Positions 5,460 through 8,707 of a stretch of DNA of 8,707 nt are shown here, one piece after another. Position 1 is the stretch's first letter. Each line of letters starts with the position of its first letter. The notes under the pieces were generated by a model, which saw only the letters and a list, made by a program, of their open reading frames with translations, was not told the DNA's origin and made no database searches. This DNA is from JBNJEM01 sp051745935 (GTDB taxonomy: Bacteria > Planctomycetota > Planctomycetia > Pirellulales > Pirellulaceae), in assembly GCA_051745935.1 (NCBI GenBank), contig JBNJEM010000321.1, positions 1 through 8,707 of the forward strand, in the 5' to 3' direction. The position numbers and the translations under genes are program-made.

Positions 5460-6254
5460 ACCGCGGTCGTGGTAGCGGTAGTCCAGGGGGGCGAAGCTGT
5501 ACCGGGACGCACACCGGAAGCGGTCGGGTCCGCGGAGGGCGCACCACGAGCCGCCGCGCAACACACGGGACGCGGACGTAGCACCCGTAGGCGCCGTCAA
5601 GTCGCCACGCCGATAACGCTTGTATGCATCCCGATCGTAGCCATCCGCGCACCACTCCTCCACGTTCCCCGCCATCTGGTAATGCCCCCACACGCTGCAG
5701 CCCTCCGGGTAACTCCACACACCGCATGTGCTCTCGGGGCCCTTCTTCCTCTCGCCATTTCGGCATGTGCCCGCCTCCCACTCGTTGCCCCATGGATACT
5801 CTCGGCCGTCGACGCCTCGCGCGGCCTTCTCCCACTCCAGTTCGGTCGGTAGCCGCAAGCCGGCCCACTCGCAATACGCCTGGGCGTCGTGCCAGCTCAC
5901 GCCCACCACGGGATGGTCCGCCTTCGCTGCCGGAAAGCTCTTGCCCTGCCATTCCGGAACCCTATAATCCGTCTCGTCCGGAGGGCGGTGCCCCGTGGCA
6001 TCCACAAACCGCCTGTACTGCGCGCTGGTCACCGGATGGATGCCCAAGTAATATGGCGGCAACTCCACGGGGAAGGGGTCCCCGCCGCCCTCGTCGTCTT
6101 CCGGCCCGCCCGCCAGGAACGTCCCACCGGGAACCAACAGCAAAATACTCTCGTCCTTGGGGTTCAACTCCATTACCGCCGTTCGCTTGCCGGGCGGCAA
6201 CCCCCACGGGTTCAGATTGACTGGCGGTTGGTGGCTGGCGATCGGTTCGCTCAT
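5430..6254 (-). CDS. FGE-sulfatase (SUMF1) fold protein B with hypervariable C-terminus
   Basis: This 274-residue close paralog of the protein at 1770-2573 has the same motifs: ILLLVPGGTFLAGG, HPVTSAQYRRFVDATG, HPVVGVSWHDAQAYCEWAG, LRLPTELEWEKAARG, EYPWGNEW, MAGNVEEWCADGYD, SRVLRGGSW (Trp237) and GFRVARTLTP. In the 62 residues before the variable tract, 56 are identical to protein A. Between Trp237 and FRCA it reads CALRGPDR. One cysteine is present, but the second of the FGE catalytic pair is missing and the single one lies in the variable tract, so enzyme activity is doubtful. No signal peptide is seen. The ATG at 6252-6254 has GGAG nine bases upstream. A longer frame begins at a TTG at 6338 without a good site and is rejected. 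It follows the 550-residue AAA+ gene by 95 bp, with a strong hairpin between them. Confidence 0.9.
   Translation of the reverse strand: MSEPIASHQPPVNLNPWGLPPGKRTAVMELNPKDESILLLVPGGTFLAGGPEDDEGGGDPFPVELPPYYLGIHPVTSAQYRRFVDATGHRPPDETDYRVPEWQGKSFPAAKADHPVVGVSWHDAQAYCEWAGLRLPTELEWEKAARGVDGREYPWGNEWEAGTCRNGERKKGPESTCGVWSYPEGCSVWGHYQMAGNVEEWCADGYDRDAYKRYRRGDLTAPTGATSASRVLRGGSWCALRGPDRFRCASRYSFAPLDYRYHDRGFRVARTLTP
5463..5543 (-). other. Candidate DGR variable region of FGE protein B
   Basis: These 27 codons lie between Trp237 and Gly265 and are dominated by codons ending in C (TGC, GCC, CTC, CGC, CCC, GAC, CGC, then TAC, AGC, TTC, GCC, and GAC, TAC, CGC, TAC, CAC, GAC, CGC). They correspond to the tract at 1803-1877 but differ almost wherever an AAC template codon would sit in known FGE-type DGR targets. 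The flanks are almost identical between the two genes. Confidence 0.6.
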
Positions 6255-6263
6255 GGGTTCAGT

Positions 6264-6267
6264 CTCC
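6264..6267 (-). promoter_or_regulatory. Ribosome binding site of FGE protein B
   Basis: GGAG on the minus strand, nine bases before the ATG at 6252-6254, decides this start over the upstream TTG. It lies five bases after the hairpin at 6273-6292, so hairpin folding could affect its accessibility. Confidence 0.65.
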
Positions 6268-6272
6268 GATAC

Positions 6273-6292
6273 GTCAGCCTTTCGAGGCTGAC
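6273..6292. repeat. Perfect 8-bp-stem hairpin with TTCG/CGAA loop before FGE protein B
   Basis: GTCAGCCT-TTCG-AGGCTGAC on the plus strand reads GTCAGCCT-CGAA-AGGCTGAC in the transcript of the minus-strand genes. It sits in the 95-bp gap after the AAA+ gene. There is no U tract after it in the direction of transcription, so it is more likely an interspersed palindrome, a transcript-stabilising processing site or an attenuating structure than a terminator. Confidence 0.6.
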
Positions 6293-6349
6293 ATTCTTGC
6301 CATTCGTGCCGTTTCACTCCAGCGTTGTGAGCCTGCAAAGCCTGGGGGA

Positions 6350-8002
6350 CTACACGTCAAAAATCCGCTTCGGCTTCTTGGGCACCGGCGGCGGTTCGGG
6401 CATGGCGACGTCGCGCGATTCCCCGGCCTGGTCCTCGTCGGGGCCCGGCGAGGCGGATCGCCACTTCTCGCGGGCCTGTTCGCGCAAGGCGGTAATCCGC
6501 GGGCCCATCGACCGCGACAGGGGCATCGTCGTGGCGATGGACTCCTGCAAGTGCCGATCGTCCAGTTTCGTGTCTTCCCCTTCGGCGAACGCCGCATACA
6601 GGGCGGAAATCACCGTCTGCTCGATCTCCGCGCCCGAGAACCCCTCGGTGGCCTGGACGTGGGCGGCCAGGTTGAAGTCACGGTAGTCGCGGTGGTGCCG
6701 CGTCAGGTGGATGGCCAGGATGTTAGCCCGTTCTTGAGCCGTGGGTAGGTCGATAAAGAAAATCTCGTCGAATCGGCCCTTACGCAACAGTTCCGGCGGC
6801 AGGCCCTCGATGTCGTTGGCCGTGGCGATGGTGAAAACCTGCTTGGTGTTCTCCTCCATCCAGGTCAGCAGGGTGCCGAACACGCGGGTCGAGGTGCCCG
6901 AGTCGCCGCTTGAGCCGCGGCTGCCGGAAAGCCCCTTCTCGATCTCGTCGATCCAGAGCACGCAAGGGGCGACGGCCTCGGCCATCTTCAACGCCCGGCG
7001 CATGTTCTCTTCCGACTGGCCAACCAGGCCCCCAAACACCTTACCCAGGTCGAACTTCAACAAGGGCATCTTCCACTCGGCCGCCACGGCCTTCGCCGAG
7101 AGGCTCTTGCCGCAGCCGGGGACCCCCACCAACAGCAGTCCCTTGGGGCTGGGCAGGCCGAACTGCCGCGCGGCCTCCGAAAAGGCCTTGCCCCGCTGGC
7201 GCAGCCACGCCTTGAGGTTCTCCAGCCCGCCGATGCTGCCAAACCGCTCCGGCGTGGAGTAGAACTCCAACATGCCCGACTTGCGGATGATCTGCTCCTT
7301 CTCGGCCAGCAGCAGGTCGATGTCTTCCGGGTCGAGCCGGCTGCGGGTGACGATCACCTTGGCCAGGGCGTTTTCGGCCTCCGAGCGGGTCAAGCCAGTG
7401 AGGGCCTTGACGATCTGCTCGCGCCCGCCGGCGGCCAGGTTCACCTCGACCCGCGGGTTGTCGCTGACCTGTTCGATGGTCTCGTCGAGCACGGCGGCCT
7501 GTTCGCCGTCGTTGGGCATTTCCAGGTCGAGTACTGTAAGGTCTTTTTCCAACTCCGGTGGCAGCTTGAGAACGGAGGAGAGCAGGATCGCCGTCTTGCG
7601 GCTTGCCTTAAACGGACCGACCAGGTCGCGGAGCTGGCGAACCACCAGCGGCGCGGTGGCCGACCGTTCGTCGAGAAAAAAGTGGAAGTCCTCCAGCAGG
7701 AATACGCCAGGGTCCTGGAAATCGAGCAGGCAGGGCAGGATTCGCTTGGGGTCGGCCGACTTGCGGTCGACCACCTTCATGTCGGTGTTGCACAGCCCGC
7801 GGGAGACCGACCAGATGTACGGCCGGCGGCCGCCCAAGTCGCCGTCGGCCAGTACCTCGGACACCACCTCGATCGCCCGGTCCTCCTCGGCGGTGACCAG
7901 GTACAACAGCGGGTAGCCGGCGCGAAGATAGGTTTTCAGTTGCTCCTGGAATGGGCTGAGCGCCCGCTCCGAGGTGTCCGTCTGCTTGGCATCGCTCATC
8001 AT
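6350..8002 (-). CDS. Ycf46-like AAA+ ATPase
   Basis: This 550-residue ATPase has an N-terminal domain of about 250 residues (AGYPLLYLVTAEEDRAIEVV near residue 34). The AAA+ core then opens with FGSIGGLENLKAWL. It has Walker A GVPGCGKS (Lys299), Walker B CVLWIDEIEKG (Glu353), sensor-1 IATAND and the arginine-finger segment RKGRFDEIFF. The lid helices follow (ATEGFSGAEIEQ) and the tail is rich in Pro and Lys (PEPPPVPKKPKRIFDV). This is the layout of Ycf46 of cyanobacteria and plastids, and it matches residues about 285-770 of the kinase fusion at 2824-5208. The cellular role of bacterial relatives is not established; as an AAA+ it should hydrolyse ATP as an oligomer to remodel a partner. The ATG at 8000-8002 overlaps the DUF2997 stop by four bases (ATGA), implying translational coupling. 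A second in-frame ATG follows at once. Confidence 0.92.
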   Translation of the reverse strand: MMSDAKQTDTSERALSPFQEQLKTYLRAGYPLLYLVTAEEDRAIEVVSEVLADGDLGGRRPYIWSVSRGLCNTDMKVVDRKSADPKRILPCLLDFQDPGVFLLEDFHFFLDERSATAPLVVRQLRDLVGPFKASRKTAILLSSVLKLPPELEKDLTVLDLEMPNDGEQAAVLDETIEQVSDNPRVEVNLAAGGREQIVKALTGLTRSEAENALAKVIVTRSRLDPEDIDLLLAEKEQIIRKSGMLEFYSTPERFGSIGGLENLKAWLRQRGKAFSEAARQFGLPSPKGLLLVGVPGCGKSLSAKAVAAEWKMPLLKFDLGKVFGGLVGQSEENMRRALKMAEAVAPCVLWIDEIEKGLSGSRGSSGDSGTSTRVFGTLLTWMEENTKQVFTIATANDIEGLPPELLRKGRFDEIFFIDLPTAQERANILAIHLTRHHRDYRDFNLAAHVQATEGFSGAEIEQTVISALYAAFAEGEDTKLDDRHLQESIATTMPLSRSMGPRITALREQAREKWRSASPGPDEDQAGESRDVAMPEPPPVPKKPKRIFDV

Positions 8003-8193
8003 TCGTACTCGCGATCGTGTTCGGTTTCCTGTTCCGTTTCATGGTATTCGGGCTTCAGCTCCCGTTCGCCGTCCTGGACGCCCAGGCGACGTTCCAGTTG
8101 CTCGGTGAACTCGACGCACTGCTGGCCGACCGCGCCGAGCACCTCGACCTTCTGCGTGCCGTCTTTGTGCAGCGTGATTTTGATCTTCTTCAT
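7999..8193 (-). CDS. DUF2997-like small protein
   Basis: This 64-residue protein begins MKKIKITLHKDGTQKVEVLG and continues VGQQCVEFTEQLERRLG, ending in a very acidic tail (ETEQETEHDREYE). The amino end with a strand pattern and the conserved Cys in VGQQCVEFTE match the DUF2997 family as I know it, which is found next to DUF1257/Ycf35 and Ycf46-like ATPase genes. The function is unknown. The ATG at 8191-8193 has AAAGG eight bases upstream. Its TGA overlaps the start of the ATPase, so the two are probably made in fixed ratio and may form a complex. Confidence 0.8.
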   Translation of the reverse strand: MKKIKITLHKDGTQKVEVLGAVGQQCVEFTEQLERRLGVQDGERELKPEYHETEQETEHDREYE

Positions 8194-8450
8194 GACGAAG
8201 GCCTTTCTGATTTGTCGTTCATGTCAAGGCGACCGGCAGTCGGTCATTTTCATCCCGGCGATGAATCGCGTGTCCCGGGTTTCAAAATCGATTGAGATCC
8301 TCCGCCGCGCTCGGAATGGCACCGCGCGGGGTGACTATTCATGCCGGTCGCGGACGACGTTGTCCGCCGCGAATCCGACCCACGGGAGGACGGCTTGCGT
8401 CGCGCCGCTTTCCACCCGGACCAATCCGACCGCCTGAAGCCTGAAGTATA
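8194..8450. other. Gap between DUF1257 and DUF2997 genes, no convincing gene
   Basis: In comparable loci a small ferredoxin gene often lies here, but no Cys-rich frame is visible. A minus-strand frame ending at 8335 has a protein-like last 30 or so residues (VGLVRVESGATQAVLPWVGF) but no ATG start outside the DUF1257 gene. It could be a gene relic or chance. A small palindrome GACCG-GCAGT-CGGTC lies at 8231-8245. Confidence 0.45.
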
Positions 8451-8707
8451 TTAGCCTCGTTCGGACAGGACGATCACGGTGTCGCCGTTTTCGAGCGTCT
8501 CTTCCTCCTCGACGATCAAGTCCTGCTCGCGGACCTGGTCTTGGATGAGGTTGTACGAGTACTGGCGATTGACCTGTTGGATGAACGATTGCTGACGGAT
8601 TGGCGTATGGCCTTCCACGCCCCACCAGTCGGCCACCACCTCGTACGCCTCGGCCTGGCGGCGGAAACCGATGTCGTACTCCGAGCCGGTGTCGACGACC
8701 ACCTCGG
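8451..8707 (-). CDS. DUF1257/Ycf35-like protein, C-terminal part (start beyond the window)
   Basis: The last 84 residues are visible and the N-terminus lies past the right edge. Visible segments include GSEYDIGFRRQAEAYEVVAD, a WWGVEG turn, a helix with QQVNRQYSYNLIQDQVREQ, and a final strand pair DLIVEEEETLENGDTVIVLS. The pattern 'YDIGF...YEVVADWWG...F...V.RQYSYNLIQDQVREQ' is that of DUF1257/Ycf35. The function is unknown. Ycf35 and Ycf46 are both conserved in plastid and cyanobacterial genomes, which supports a functional link with the downstream ATPase. Visible codon use matches the neighbours. The gene ends in TAA at 8451-8453. Confidence 0.82.
   Translation of the reverse strand, partial: EVVVDTGSEYDIGFRRQAEAYEVVADWWGVEGHTPIRQQSFIQQVNRQYSYNLIQDQVREQDLIVEEEETLENGDTVIVLSERG

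Noticed and set aside
5248..5952. Alternative minus-strand frame overlapping FGE protein B
   Set aside because: It is a shifted frame of the FGE gene and continues through non-coding repeats.
6255..6338. TTG-initiated extension of FGE protein B
   Set aside because: There is no ribosome binding site and the region includes the hairpin; ATG 6252-6254 with GGAG is far better.
8222..8227. TTGACA on the minus strand as a promoter -35 box before DUF2997
   Set aside because: No -10-like hexamer stands 16-18 bases downstream, and the match would place the start inside the ribosome binding site.
8231..8245. GACCG-GCAGT-CGGTC palindrome as a terminator
   Set aside because: The T run follows it only on the plus strand, where there is no gene to terminate; five pairs are too few.
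8335..8625. Minus-strand 96-codon frame overlapping DUF1257
   Set aside because: Most of it is a shadow of the DUF1257 gene; only the last third looks protein-like and it has no ATG start of its own.
1..8707. CRISPR array, tRNA, rRNA, DGR reverse transcriptase or template repeat
   Set aside because: No regularly spaced repeats, cloverleaf, rRNA motifs, YXDD-bearing frame or AAC-rich copy of the variable tract was seen.

Overview
The window is GC-rich and bacterial. Every gene I can support lies on the minus strand, so transcription runs from high to low coordinates. The mix of genes points to a Planctomycetota-like or similar gene-rich environmental bacterium: Ycf46-type AAA+ ATPases, a Hanks-type Ser/Thr kinase fused to an AAA+ ATPase, two paralogous formylglycine-generating-enzyme (FGE)-fold proteins, and many short palindromic repeats. 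That taxonomic call is inference from gene content, not from a marker gene.

In transcription order: the C-terminal part of a DUF1257/Ycf35-like protein (running off the right edge), a 257-bp gap without a convincing gene, a DUF2997 small protein whose stop overlaps the start of a 550-aa Ycf46-like AAA+ ATPase, an FGE-fold protein (B, 274 aa), a 794-aa kinase-AAA+ fusion, a 64-aa ribbon-helix-helix protein, a second FGE-fold protein (A, 267 aa), a repeat-rich 473-bp gap holding a MITE-like insertion, and an NrdG-like radical SAM protein of 205 aa. Positions 1-678 hold no convincing gene, only inverted repeats.

The locus reads as two versions of one module, AAA+ ATPase followed by FGE-fold protein, with a kinase domain and a ribbon-helix-helix gene added to the second version. 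DUF1257, DUF2997 and the radical SAM protein are, from general knowledge, recurrent companions of Ycf46-type ATPases.

The most striking observation is that FGE proteins A and B are nearly identical up to the Gly-Gly-Ser-Trp motif (56 of 62 residues before the tract) and again in the last ten residues and the following DNA (83 of 85 bases). The 25-27 codons between are scrambled. 22 of the 25 base substitutions there fall at codon positions 1 and 2, mostly in codons ending in C. This is the footprint expected when adenines of AAC codons in a template are randomised by a diversity-generating retroelement (DGR). No reverse transcriptase or template repeat is in the window, so a driver would have to act from elsewhere. 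My working hypothesis is an intracellular sensing or conflict system in which diversified FGE-fold (C-type-lectin-like) proteins recognise ligands and signal through AAA+ ATPases and an atypical kinase. The kinase lacks the usual beta-3 lysine and carries a lysine in the glycine-rich loop at the place used by WNK kinases.
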